Below, one piece after another: positions 1 through 9,700 of a DNA stretch of 20,596 bases. A program made the position numbers and the translations under genes. The stretch spans positions 520,045-540,640 of the forward strand of contig BMAT01000025.1 of assembly GCA_019649035.1 (NCBI GenBank), read 5' to 3'. How positions within the stretch are numbered: position 1 is the first letter of the stretch; each line of letters opens with the position of its first letter. A model generated the notes under the pieces. It was given only the letters and a program-made list of their open reading frames with translations. It made no database searches and had not been told where the DNA came from. Origin of the DNA: Elysia marginata. Lineage: Eukaryota > Mollusca > Gastropoda > Plakobranchidae.

Positions 1-455
1 TAAAACACAAATTTCTTGGCTACGAGCTATGTGTGGAAGTATAGATTGGAGATCTTAATTGCTTTGTCTTGTTACGCGCAATAGTAGCCGAGAGTTTTCA
101 AAACCATTTTCCTTAACCTATTACGTTTTTGAGTTGTTTAATATTGTAAATATTATCGGGTATTGGAGGCAATATTTCTATGAGATATGTAAAGTTAAGG
201 TCAAAATTTACTTTGACGAAAGCATGGCTGCCTTCAGCAATTGACAGGGATAATATCTAACGAACTTGTTAACCAATAATTCATTCTTTTACCCATCTAC
301 AATAAGACTAGATTTAGCTTTTTCATTTCTCTTGATAATCGTAAATTATCTTTTTTTAAAAATAGATAATAGATAATTGAACACGTTTTTTTTTTGCCCG
401 AAATCTTGCAGCTACTCATCATCTATAATTATCATTCTATTTTTTTTCTCTAAAG
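1..455. other. Probable intron or upstream sequence, no coding signal
   Basis: AT-rich sequence with long T runs, ending in the pyrimidine tract of the first visible acceptor. I find no open segment with splice sites or a family resemblance. If the CCDC17-like gene extends upstream this is intron; if translation starts at ATG 474 it could include the 5' UTR or promoter. Confidence 0.4.
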
Positions 456-542
456 AACCAGCTAACAAAATCCATGGACTCACAACCACTTGACCAAGAT
501 CTCAACTTCATCGCCCAGTATAGTCCAAGAAGTGGAATAAAG
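456..542 (+). CDS. Exon 1 of the visible part of the CCDC17-like gene
   Basis: 29 codons, phase 0 at both ends. The acceptor is TTTTTTTCTCTAAAG at 441-455 and the donor is AAG|GTAATG at 543. A second AG at 460-461 (CCAG) would remove two residues, so this is a tandem acceptor. The frame reads MDSQPLDQDLNFIAQYSP and then SGIK. The in-frame ATG at 474 follows an in-frame stop at 426 in the preceding intron-like sequence, so a first coding exon starting at 474 cannot be excluded. Confidence 0.6.
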
Positions 543-3059
543 GTAATGCTGTCATAAACTATCTTTCTTATTGTTTTAGAAATTGTCTTTCTAAACTAGC
601 TTTGTTCAGTTTTTCTTCTTCACAGAGCCTTGCTGATCTCTTCTTGGGTTCTTGATATTACTTTTCACAAGAAGCGTAAAATATTCAACACAGTGCGCAA
701 AATATATTTCTTATTGCTATGGCGTTTGCAACAGTTGCGTTTATATTCATTGGAGTTGAAGATAACAAACGAGCTAAGCCTTAAAGAAATAATTAACTGT
801 AAGACACTCAACAGACTAAGTCTAGTTGTTTTAATCGCTCCGCACACTTGATATCAGCGTAATCATTCACTACTGCGAAACGAATAAAGTATGTTTGTTG
901 TTGTTACTGTTGTTATCATTATTGTTATTATCTCGATTGTTATTTGGTTTAATTAGGAAAACCAGCAAACTTGTGTTTCCTCAACTTCAATTTTGTTGGT
1001 GTATATGAAATACAAAAGCCCAGCCTAATTTCAAGTAATAACAACAGCTGCCCTCTCATTTTAACAAAATCGAGTCGGACAGTTCTATCAATTTTTTATT
1101 CGCCCCTGTGCCGATCGAGCACTAATTTGGAGTTTAAGTTTTCGTAAATTTGGCGAAAGTGAAGGCGGCAGAGATTACAGCTACCTCACTATTCCGTGTG
1201 CCGAAAACAAATGTCATTTCCTGACACTCATATCGAATACGGAACAAACTTGAATTTTTTTGCATACGCAAGATATACAAAAATCAAGTTGTTATGGAAC
1301 TCCCCGTCTTTATCCCCAGCTGGCTTTGGATAGTGCGGTGAATCTTCCGTGGGCTAACTTCACACATGCACACATCTGTCTCAACCCTCCTGGAGCATTT
1401 TATATGGTGAGAATAAATACTTAAAAACTTTGCATGTTCAAAATTAAAATATTAACATTTTCTGTGGCTGTTGTGGATGTCACTTTAGATTGCTTTGTAC
1501 AAAAATTAGTTTCAAAAAGGTTTAAAGCAATCTAATCTATTAATTGAATAAAAAAAACCATTTTACATACGTTTTTCCTGTCAAATTGAACATTTCAAAC
1601 TCTAAATTGTCCAACGTTGCAGGTGTTGAATCTGTTGAACTATAACGTTTTCTTTCAATTCATCATATTGTGAAGCTCTAGTGTTGAAGTCTGATAATCC
1701 GATATTCTTATACTTATAGATTTCCAAGCGCGAGGTTTCTTTATTCGTCTTTTGTTTAGTTCAATTGGAATTCATCGATCGAACTTAGTAAAGTTCAATT
1801 CTGTGAGTTTGAAGCTTTGAATGTAGCCTATAGAGGTTTCTCTGAGTTCCCTAGAAGTTTCAATTCTCCAAAGCATGTAAAACTATGAAAAATACTCGCC
1901 CAGCTAAGTTGCCATCCCCAAGTCCACACAGACACGTGTTTGGTCAGTAGAACGCGCGTGTGTGCCTGTATAGAAAGGGCGGGTGAGAGGTTGAGGTTAA
2001 GTACTAATTACAGAGCAGAAAATTTGGAAATTAATCTGACTTTTTTGCATAAGTATGAGTTTGGGTCCATTTTCAAGAGATTCGGACTGAGAGGTTTCTA
2101 CTGTATCTGTTTAAGTTTAAGAAATTATGGTCAAATCATTTCTGTGAAAAAGACATAAATGTCTCGGTAAGGCCTCTTTCAAAATTTATAATTACATCGT
2201 CTTCTTTGCGGAGGTTAATAGTTTTTAGGTTTTTAAACATTTTAAATCTGACTGTAATAGTTATCAGGTTAAAATAAGCATGACATAAATTACTCACTAA
2301 GACCTGTGCTTACGTGCATCGCTGCCCATAGTTGCTTACGACCCTGTGCTAAAATGTAAGAGTCTTTGACACGACTGCTTTGCTGCTGACTTAAAAAAAA
2401 AAGGATGAAAGGAAAAAAGTTCCGTGTGCCTTTTTATCAATCTTTTCAGCAGACCCGGTTAGTTTTTTTCGTCACCAGTTTTAAGGAAGAAAATCTTTTT
2501 CTCACTTCTTTGGATGAGTTTTGTGTTTTTATGTCTGGGGTGCAATTATTTCAAATTTGTTTAAATCTTGCAAAATTTATCTGTAATATTTTTAAGATAT
2601 AAGTTAGTACGTAGTAAAATGGGGTGAGCGGTGAAGCAATCGAAAGAGAGGTTGACCGCGATCCGAGAGGTTTCGGGTTCGATCCCTAGTCCGGCAAAAT
2701 TCCCCCCCCCCCCCTCCTGTGCCAACCCAGCATTTAATGAGTAGCGAGGCCTCTTAAGACTCGACAACAGTAAAGGCGGTGAGGAAAGCAATGGCAAACT
2801 ATCTCACCACGCCTTGTACCTGAAAAATAAGGACCCTGTTCCTTGTTCCCTTACTCTTGTCACGAATATGGGAAACTTCACTTTACTTTAGATAGTATAA
2901 TATTTATGAACCTCTGCTCCGGTGAGTATCAAGGTAGGTATTCGATTCGTCCCTAAACGTAAAATATCAAGCAAAGTCACCAAGCTAAGAGGATGTACAC
3001 AGCCAGTGTGGAGAGTGACTTTATTAGTGATCTTCATAACCAAATCAATTAGAGTCAGT

Positions 3060-3118
<59 letters not shown>

Positions 3119-4708
3119 GGAACGTAGAGAGAGACGGGGGAGATGGGGGAGGAGAAGGTAAAAAAAGTTCATCATGAGGCATAAAGTCACATCGCATTAA
3201 AAACTCCAAAAATCTATAATTATGTTATTCATTATCATTGAATCCAGGGCACTCCCCACGCCACGTACGACAAACTGGTGTTCACTGAAGACTTAGACAT
3301 TCAGAGCACGCAGACTTCACCATCATGGAAAGATGGATTTAAGGTCAGTCTCAAGAGTAAAATAATTATAAGCCTCTGTGTTTGTTAGTGTTACCATTCC
3401 TTATGGCGCAAGGTTTGTGAAAAAAATATCAGATATAATGGGTGATTTATTTTACGAGAGCAAATTGTGATCTTTAAGACGATAACGGCTTTTCTATAGA
3501 CTAACCATTTAGAGTCCTTTCAAATGGTTCTTCGTTACGCAATTTTGTTTATTATTCAAATATTTTTCAATAACTCCTGTTTCACCCGCGTTTCTGTCCA
3601 GCGGTCTCCACAACATCTTCTTAAATATTGATTTTCACTGCCGATCATATTACACAAAACTATTAATTAAAGAAACATGTTTTTCAATTTAGACTTCAGA
3701 CTACAGATACTTTATTCTATCGCCTCTCTTCCCTGCATCTCTCTGCAGCACTTTCCTCGGCGGTCTTACCATCGGTTTTTGGTGGCCGTTATTCACCTGC
3801 AAGAAGTGTTTGTCAACGTCTCTAGAGACAACTATAAGTACGGCCTTTTAGAGCAGGTTAGTAAGTAAAGGCACTGTGGTAAAGATAGAGATTTATCCAC
3901 AGAGTCAATAGGGGGTGTTTTTGTTTTTTTTTGGTGTTCACAGCCCGTCTGGACGTGATCTCAAAATAACGTTTATGACTTTTGAATAAACACAACTTCA
4001 TTTCTATCTTTAGAATACAAACCGCTAAAGCCTTCTCAAAGTAGAATGTTAAAGACCTATAAAGAAAAACTGCATTCGTAAAAAATATGATTTCATATAT
4101 ATGTGTGAGTGTTTTCAGATGTTGTTATCAAATAAATTATTCGCTTTACTTCTATAGCTACAACTTATGGTGACAAACACAGAGCATAAACTTAATGTGA
4201 CATGCCAATAATATTAACTAAAAAATTTACGTTGCCAAATAAGTGTTCAATACTAATAGTTAAAATATCAAGTAAATGAATTTAAATGTGAAAACGATAG
4301 GTAAATGCAAAATCTTGCAGCCTTTCAACGAACTCATATGCTCCATAATTTTATCGACTATTCAAGTTGTTAATTATTTGACTTTTTAAGCCATGGCTCG
4401 TAAATTTTTTTTCAAGCAAGAAATCGTATTTAAAGTTCATTAAACAAAATGCGTCATAGATTTCAAAATTGTTTCTGGTGCTGCTTGTTTTTCTCCAGGC
4501 ATGGACTGCAGTACAGGTGTTTAAAGACCAGTACTGCTACACAGAAACCTTCCAGCTGCCGTTGTTCCAGGGCGCGCCAACACAGGAGATGCTTAAACAA
4601 CTGGCCAGGGAGCCTTGCAAGGACTGGATGGAAAGAAGCATCAGGGCTAAAAATGTAAGTAATATTACACGAGGAGGGAAGAGGAGGGGATGGAATTCGA
4701 GAGAAAGA

Positions 4709-4763
<55 letters not shown>

Positions 4764-6748
4764 AACAGGAGAAAAGTCGTATAGTAATAGGAAGAGAGAC
4801 AGGATCGGACAAAGAAAGAAAGAGGGGGAAGGTGATAGGTATTTTTTCAAGGACATAATAGGGACAGAAAGGCGGAAAAGCTGTTAAGACAGAAAGAGAC
4901 AAAAACATCGAAGTTAAAGATTATGTATACATGTACTTAAAAATATTTTAAAACCAAAGAACATAGGCAATACAGACGGACTGTAGCAATGAAGGAAAAT
5001 AAAGCGACATAGTTCGTCCGACTGCACATCATGCTTGGAATATTTTTTCAACTATTTATGATGCCATTGCCCTCGTTTCATGACTTCCAGATCAAGTTGC
5101 TAGATGGCGCATCGGTGTTTGTGCGGCTCTGCGATGCTCGTAGAGATGATGAGCTTTTGTATGATGTTCCTTCTTCCAAATTGGTAAGACTAATGGAATT
5201 TACTTACATTTTTATAGATTAGTTTTCTATGCCGATATTCACCAACAACGGTTTTTGGCCATCGTACCAAAGCTTTGGAAATGTTTAAGACGTACTATCT
5301 TTCTGTCTATCACAGTCTCACAAACCCGGTTTCATGCTGATAATGTTAAGCGTTCAAGGGATCGCTACTTCATTGAAATAATAACTATCTCTCATGTCCA
5401 GGTGCAAGTGAACGTGGACTACATTCCTCGCGGCCTAGAGGACATCTATACCCGCGAGAGGGGCGGTCGACCTCTTGAAACGCTAATTCCAAGCGGCAAA
5501 CAGAGTGAGCAGTTCATGGATGGACTGAAAACAAAGTTTAAAAGTGTAAGTATGGGACTGTTTCAGGACTAACCTCTTTTGTGTGGAAAATTCGAAAGGT
5601 GGGCTCACCAGCGAATTCTTCTGTGGGCGAGATAATTTGTTCGGATAATTCTAGGACTAAATCTAAGCCTAAAAACTCACCATTGTTTTAGAGGAACTAC
5701 TGTTAAAGAATTTTTTTAAGTTCATGGAACAGCCCTATACATAGAGGCATATGTAAAGGCCCAACCCACCGCCGTAAGCAGCCGTAATAATAGACATACT
5801 GCTGCATGAGCATTCCGTCTACTCATTCTGTGAAGACTTTTAAATGATGAGACTTAAGGTTAGATGTATTTGTCAATCTATACATTATTGACAAAAAATA
5901 AAGAGCATAAATAAAAGCGTTGGTAAATTGTCTGTTTATTTATCCACCCCCCAAAAATCATCTAATATTGTTATGATGTTGTCTCAAAATATATGCAAGT
6001 CTGATTTTAAAATCATTTTTTGCTGTTTATTGGACGTGGTTTTTAAAAGTCTTTATCATTATTTTTATTAAATTTTTGAAGATTTAATTTTCGAGGCGAT
6101 AAAACATTTATAAACAAAGTTTTTAGTACAGACCCTATTGATCTTTCATCCTGCATTGATTACACCAAGTAAAATGCTTTTGAATATACATAGATGTGTT
6201 AGATTTTGATTTTACTTTCAAATTTTTCTCTTAACAATGCCTGTACTTAACCAACTTCAAGTTGTATGAAAAACAAAGTATAAATTAAAGTTTTGTTTGA
6301 AAACTTCAAGATGTTGGCATATTTTTTGTCATCAACCTTTTTGCCTTTTATTATTAAAAATATCTGTTTTTAAACACCAAACTTGTGTTGACTGTGTCCC
6401 GTAGTTGAATAGTCTAACAGGCTTTAAAGACTCTAATCTAAGAATAAGTTTGTCACAGCTACTATAATAAAACACTATCCTGTTTTTTTTCAGCTTGTGT
6501 ACAAGCTGTACCAGGAGGGCAACATGTCCAATGACTAAGCGGATACAAGAGCTGCAGAGGTGTGTGTAGCGGTACACCTAATAGTCTAACCTCAGCACAC
6601 ATCAGCCATATTTTTTATCTTTCAAACACACAACAACGGGATTAACCATGACATGTTTTCCAGCTGTTTGCAGGAAATGAGTGTGTTTATGCAAGTTAAA
6701 GTAGCTAACGAGAAGAAAAAGAAGATACAAGCTCAAGTGATGTTTTAA
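456..6748 (+). CDS. CCDC17-like protein, C-terminal C2-like region plus coiled-coil tail (multi-exon gene, 5' part probably outside window)
   Basis: Nine exons: 456-542, 1320-1406, 3248-3343, 3749-3856, 4499-4654, 5091-5183, 5402-5545, 6494-6559, 6664-6748. The first eight give 271 residues up to a TAA at 6536, and every intron among them is phase 0. Residue pattern: beta-strand-like SGIKLALDSAVNLPW, then RRSYHRFLVAVIHLQ, QAWTAVQVF, LPLF and DGASVFVRLCDARRDDEL. The order and spacing match what I recall of the C-terminal half of CCDC17, a coiled-coil protein of unclear function linked by expression to ciliated cells. That is recognition from memory, not an alignment. The usual CCDC17 N-terminal zinc-finger and coiled-coil exons are not seen and would lie upstream of the window. 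A frame break at 6536 separates this part from a lysine-rich coiled coil. Alternative: a C2-domain protein of another family, or a gene starting at ATG 474, which has an in-frame TAA at 426 upstream. Confidence 0.6.
543..1319 (+). other. Intron 1 of the CCDC17-like gene
   Basis: 777 nt, starting GTAATG and ending CCCCAG. The only structure I see is the decayed SINE fragment at about 1065-1245. A weak ATTGTTATTATT-like low-complexity patch lies near 895-950. Confidence 0.55.
1065..1245 (+). mobile_element. Old, truncated SINE copy (same family as those at 2620 and 16640)
   Basis: Aligned by eye with the other two copies it preserves, in order: GAGTCGGAC (head end), CGCCCCTGTGCC, AGCAC, GGCGAAAGTGAAGGCGG, CTACCTCACTATTCCGTGTG, CTCATATCGAATACGG. 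The tRNA-like head before the B box is missing or unrecognisable, and the central block is diverged (for example, the GGAAAGCAATGGCAAA stretch is lost). It is therefore an older insertion, in the sense orientation of the host gene. Confidence 0.6.
1320..1406 (+). CDS. Exon 2 of the CCDC17-like gene
   Basis: 29 codons, phase 0 at both ends. The acceptor is CTCCCCGTCTTTATCCCCAG and the donor is ATG|GTGAGA. It encodes LALDSAVNLPWANFTHAHI followed by CLNPPGAFYM. This is a typical early strand pair of a C2-like fold, with an NLPW turn and an NPPG loop. The exon lies 75 bp downstream of an old SINE fragment. Confidence 0.65.
2620..2891 (+). mobile_element. tRNA-derived SINE, near full length
   Basis: The tRNA-like head has a plausible A-box region (TGGGGTGAGCGGTGAAGC) and a clear RNA polymerase III B box GGTTCGATCCC at 2676-2686. 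Next come a C13-14 run and the family's conserved central block (CTCTTAAGACTCG, AGTAAAGGCGG, GAGGAAAGCAATGGCAAAC). The 3' part is AAGGACCCTGTTCCTTGTTCC, ending in TTTAC repeats. It lies in the sense direction inside intron 2. I recognise the tRNA-SINE architecture but cannot name the family. Confidence 0.8.
2701..2714 (+). repeat. Poly-C run inside the SINE
   Basis: A homopolymer of about 13-14 C after TT, directly downstream of the SINE head. The other full copy has TTTGCTCCCC at the same place, so this is a local expansion of a shorter C run. Confidence 0.8.
3063..3113 (+). repeat. (AG)n microsatellite, about 25 units
   Basis: A pure AG tract followed by an impure purine-rich tail to about 3157 (GGGAACGTAGAGAGAGACGG and onwards). 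It lies in intron 2, about 135 bp before the exon 3 acceptor, so the pre-mRNA carries it as a long purine tract. Confidence 0.97.
3248..3343 (+). CDS. Exon 3 of the CCDC17-like gene
   Basis: 32 codons, phase 0. The acceptor is CATTGAATCCAG, with a weak pyrimidine tract. The donor is AAG|GTCAGT. It encodes GTPHATYDKLVFTEDLDIQ followed by a serine/threonine-rich stretch and SWKDGFK. A long (GA)n tract ends about 135 bp upstream in the same intron, which may matter for recognition of this weak acceptor. Confidence 0.6.
3344..3748 (+). other. Intron 3 of the CCDC17-like gene
   Basis: 405 nt, GTCAGT to TCTCTGCAG. AT-rich in its body and pyrimidine-rich near its 3' end. No repeat or embedded gene seen. 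Confidence 0.6.
3749..3856 (+). CDS. Exon 4 of the CCDC17-like gene
   Basis: 36 codons, phase 0. A strong acceptor (CTCTCTTCCCTGCATCTCTCTGCAG) precedes it, and the donor is CAG|GTTAGT. It encodes HFPRRSYHRFLVAVIHLQEV. This is the most recognisable match to the 'SS-x-x-LV-x-E-[LV]-QV' strand that precedes the AW motif in CCDC17 proteins. It ends with YGLLEQ, so QAW spans the splice to exon 5. Confidence 0.7.
3857..4498 (+). other. Intron 4 of the CCDC17-like gene
   Basis: 642 nt, GTTAGT to TTCTCCAG. Plain AT-rich sequence; I see nothing else in it. Confidence 0.6.
4499..4654 (+). CDS. Exon 5 of the CCDC17-like gene
   Basis: 52 codons, phase 0. The acceptor is CTGCTTGTTTTTCTCCAG and the donor is AAT|GTAAGT, a near-perfect consensus. 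It encodes AWTAVQVFKDQYCYTETFQ then LPLFQGAP and a helical stretch EMLKQLAREPCKDWMER. The AW...F...LPL spacing is the strongest single sign of a CCDC17-type C2-like domain. A (GA)n tract starts 45 nt into the following intron. Confidence 0.75.
4655..5090 (+). other. Intron 5 of the CCDC17-like gene
   Basis: 436 nt, GTAAGT to GACTTCCAG. Its first third is a purine-rich block including the (GA)n tract at 4699-4757 and the impure AAAGAAAGAGGGGG region near 4810-4830. Confidence 0.6.
4699..4757 (+). repeat. (GA)n microsatellite
   Basis: A mostly pure GA tract with two interruptions near its start (GAAAGA, GTGA). It begins 45 nt downstream of the exon 5 donor, in the sense orientation of the transcript. 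Confidence 0.97.
5091..5183 (+). CDS. Exon 6 of the CCDC17-like gene
   Basis: 31 codons, phase 0. The acceptor is CCCTCGTTTCATGACTTCCAG and the donor is TTG|GTAAGA. It encodes IKLLDGASVFVRLCDARRDD then ELLYDVPSSKL. The GA-x-VFVRL-x-DAR string corresponds to the 'GxAELFLRLVNARD' type of strand recalled from vertebrate CCDC17. Confidence 0.75.
5402..5545 (+). CDS. Exon 7 of the CCDC17-like gene
   Basis: 48 codons, phase 0. The acceptor is TATCTCTCATGTCCAG and the donor is AGT|GTAAGT. It encodes VQVNVDYIPRGLEDIYTRER and ends QFMDGLKTKFKS. The DYIPRG segment fits the end of the C2-like domain. The basic, helical end leads into the tail. Confidence 0.7.
5546..6493 (+). other. Intron 7 of the CCDC17-like gene
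   Basis: 948 nt, GTAAGT to TTTTTTTTCAG. Very AT-rich. No repeat or exon-like segment recognised. A minus-strand open frame overlapping its 3' end and exon 8 has no support. Confidence 0.55.
6494..6559 (+). CDS. Exon 8 of the CCDC17-like gene, containing a frame break
   Basis: The acceptor is CTGTTTTTTTTCAG. In the inherited phase-0 frame it reads LVYKLYQEGNMSND and stops at TAA 6536-6538. If the single T at 6536 is skipped, the next codons read KRIQELQ and the exon ends with AG at 6558-6559 before the donor GAG|GTGTGT. That AG plus the first base of exon 9 forms a serine codon. The switch from one sensible frame to another at one base, followed by a splice that fits, suggests a one-base insertion (a real mutation or a sequencing error). 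A genuine C-terminus at NMSND remains possible. Confidence 0.6.
6664..6748 (+). CDS. Exon 9 (candidate last exon), lysine-rich coiled coil
   Basis: The acceptor is CATGTTTTCCAG at 6652-6663, after a 104-nt intron containing branch-point-like CTAAC and TTAAC. The first base completes the serine codon begun in exon 8. The frame then reads CLQEMSVFMQVKVANEKKKK and ends IQAQVMF before TAA at 6746-6748. The spacing of I, L, M, F and V is heptad-like. It belongs to the gene only if the frame break at 6536 is bridged. If not, this is 3' UTR or a retained fossil of the older C-terminus. Confidence 0.45.
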
Positions 6749-9700
6749 TTATCCGCTCCGAATAGTTTGTGATAAAGCGGAGGGAAAAAAGTGACAAAGT
6801 AAACACTATTGGAATAGCAAGTTCTATTTTGAACTCTTTTGATAAATGAAAAAAATTAGAGAGAGCTCAAAATCTCATGTTCTATTGAAACAGTTTTTAT
6901 CACATATGCAGTAGTTTTCAGTACATTCTCTAGATAAACGAAATCCTTATAGTAACTTAAACACACGGGTCTTACGTCAAAGAAAAAGGGGTTGCTTTTT
7001 TGTAATTTTTCATTCGATAACCCATATAAATGCAAATTAAATGACTTATAAAGGACATTTTGGAAACATTTCTTAATCGAGCATTGTATATCATATGATT
7101 ACCGGTATATGTTTTTTTTTAAATCTTAGGTTTTTAGGAACTGTAGGCAAATGAAGGAAGCAAATTTATATACGGTTAGATATATAAAAATATTGATTAG
7201 AGTGCAACGAAACCAGTTTGACTATCCTTATTTTTAAAAAAAAAGGAAAACAAGAGTTCTCAAGGTTTGCGGGGATGAAGGGGTTTATATAAAATTCAGG
7301 GTAGACTTGTCCTAAATTCTATCTCATAGTATCAAAGAGGCTTAAGTTAAAAAAAGATAAACCGCACATTTTAAGCCAAAGCATCTGAAAATAACTCAGA
7401 TTAGCTTAAACCATAAAACAGACGATTTTCCGTCCAATTTGGTTCCATATAATAATACTTACCACAACCAGTCAAACGTTAAAAGTATGGCTTTCAAGGT
7501 AGAATAAACTGTAAAATTCTAACACCAAGAGGCTAGTATACTTTGATCGACTTCACAGACCTGCTGTTTAAGGAATAAACGAGAACTCATCTTACAAGCT
7601 AATATAAGTATCAATGGATATTCAATGAAGTGCGCAATATTTCAATACTGCAAATTCGGTGCCAAAGACTTATACACCGGCGGAAAGTGATGTTATATTA
7701 TATGCAGATGAAAAAAGCTCGCATGATGGCTGTAACATTTATAAAGTGTGCGACATGTTGGCTTATTGTTAAAATTTCTCATAAGTCATTAGAGCTGAAG
7801 TGACCTAAAGTAAATGGTACTTTTCTGCTGTTTTAAATACAAACTGCAATACAGACGCTGAGTAATTTATGATTACAAATTGCGTGCAATTATGTTGGAA
7901 AAAAACTGGAACTTGATTCAATTCTTGTCACAATAATATTGTGTTCAGTGTAGCATTACATGGATTAAGTGCATTGTGTTCAAGTTCTGTAAGCATGAAG
8001 ACTGCAATATAGACAATCGGCACCAATGTGTTTGAGAAAAGCTCAATAATTCATCTCATATCTAAACCAAAGAAGTTTAAATCAAAAGAATGATGGCGCA
8101 AGGACCTTTATTGTGACCAAATATTATCACAAAACAATTTTATACCGTATGACTTTGTGTGGAATCTGTAGGAAAATAATGTTAGAGATGAAAGCTCAAC
8201 ATTAGTGCACTGATAAAGTGTGCTTTTCCTACACACTTGGCTTGTGGTGATGGAGGACAGCATCATGGAATGGCACTATTCAAACAAGGTGTTCTCATAA
8301 CCATTGTTCCATTCGAAGGCTCGCTGTTAAACGGGTTTTCATAACTCAATTTCCCATATCCTTTACAAAAGGTTGGCTACCTGGTAATTATACTCATCAT
8401 GTCTACATGGGCCTTGAACTGGGCCGCGTGAAGAAAGGCTCGGCAAGAACAGTTTTTTTATTGGAAGTACAGCAACATCTACTTCTGGGAAAACATTATG
8501 AGGTGATTCCTGAATACGACAAGACCAGGACTGACGCCAATATTCTTTTCTGAATGTTCAAGAAAACTCAGCGCACGGCAAACTGCCCCAGGGAAACTTC
8601 GACAAAGTTATCTATAAATAAAAGATAAATGAGAATTGCATTGATTAATGCAAATTAAAAAAAATATAAACTTTTGTTGGCAAGGCTGATCAACGGATAG
8701 TTATACTGCAGGACAATTTTTCCATTATTTGTGATAGATGAGCCATTCTGATATACATTATATATCTTTTGTTCTCATCGTTAAAATGTATACATGTATG
8801 TACTGTAATCATCCCCACAACCAATTTACCTTAATTACACAGTAGACAGTAGAGTCCTTTTCCAATTGGATAGTTTTGTATTCATAAATCTATTATAAGA
8901 TTATTTTCTCTTATTTTTTTGTCATGACTTTGACGTTTAACATTGTAAAATGTTCATTTTTTCTTGAACTGGTGTTACTTGAATAAACTTTTATGTAGTA
9001 CATAAGTAGCTATTACAACATAATCAAACATAGTACATACCATTTTAGATTAACAGAGGCTAGCAGCTTACCTGTGTAGATCAAGATTGATATTTATAGT
9101 ATTCCTGCCATACACTACTGGCCCTTTTATTCTGGTTGGTTGCAATAGTTACGTATGGCATAGGCCTTTATATACATGTTTTGAAAATATAATTTTTTCA
9201 ATACTTTTATTAAAGGGCGGTTGCAAATCATATCCAATCGAAAATCCGTGTCTTGTTGAGTTTGGGAAAAGATATTTGTAGCGCCACTGAGGAAACATTT
9301 GACACAGCCTAATGTTTCTCTATTTCTAAGTGTAGTGGGTGTGTATCAACGAGGCAAGTTTCAGAAATAAAAGCTGTTCGTTTCGTTATAGATACCTTGT
9401 CTAGAGCAAAAATTGAAGAGAATAATTTTTATTATACTGTCTTTTAAAACTGTCTTTCAAAACAAAAACGTTTAATAATCATGGGGCGGTTGTTTTCTCG
9501 AATGTTATTATTGTCTAGTTAAAACTTTAGAAAAAAAACCTTCGAACTGGTGTTCATTTCATCTAAAAACACAACCACCAATTAGGTTGTAGCAAAACTT
9601 AAATTAAAGTGCATGATAGTCAAAAGAATGAATCACTATATCTGTACATCTAGAAGCTTATAAATAATATAACCCAGTGACGATGTCAAGGATAGATGGT

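Larger units (their letters stand above)
1407..3247 (+). other. Intron 2 of the CCDC17-like gene
   Basis: 1841 nt, the longest intron here, starting GTGAGA and ending ATCCAG. It contains a near-complete SINE (2620-2891), a poly-C run and a long (GA)n tract (3063-3113). Short open frames in it (for example 1940-2158 and 2405-2602) have no splice context or family resemblance and I treat them as chance. Confidence 0.55.

Noticed and set aside
600-660. TTTTTCTTCTTCACAG at 610-625 as an exon acceptor
   Set aside because: The acceptor looks good, but the following frames hit stops quickly and no donor fits. The exon 1 to exon 2 join is already phase-matched without it.
2676-2686. B-box sequences at 2676 and 16739 as parts of real tRNA genes
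   Set aside because: The flanking sequence cannot form a full cloverleaf by eye, and both are followed by the shared SINE body.
2888-3190. Leu-Ser repeat protein on the minus strand across the (GA)n tract, with similar ones at 4537-4908, 13147-13479 and 19687-19908
   Set aside because: The (SL)n or (RE)n peptides are translations of dinucleotide repeats, not genes.
6332-6577. 81-codon minus-strand frame over exon 8
   Set aside because: Overlaps a well-supported plus-strand exon and its intron; a shadow frame.
8251-8553. 100-codon stop-to-stop plus-strand frame (includes YMGLELGRVKKGSARTVFLL)
   Set aside because: No early ATG, no convincing acceptor or donor, and no family recognised. Several open stretches of this length are expected by chance in six frames of 20 kb.
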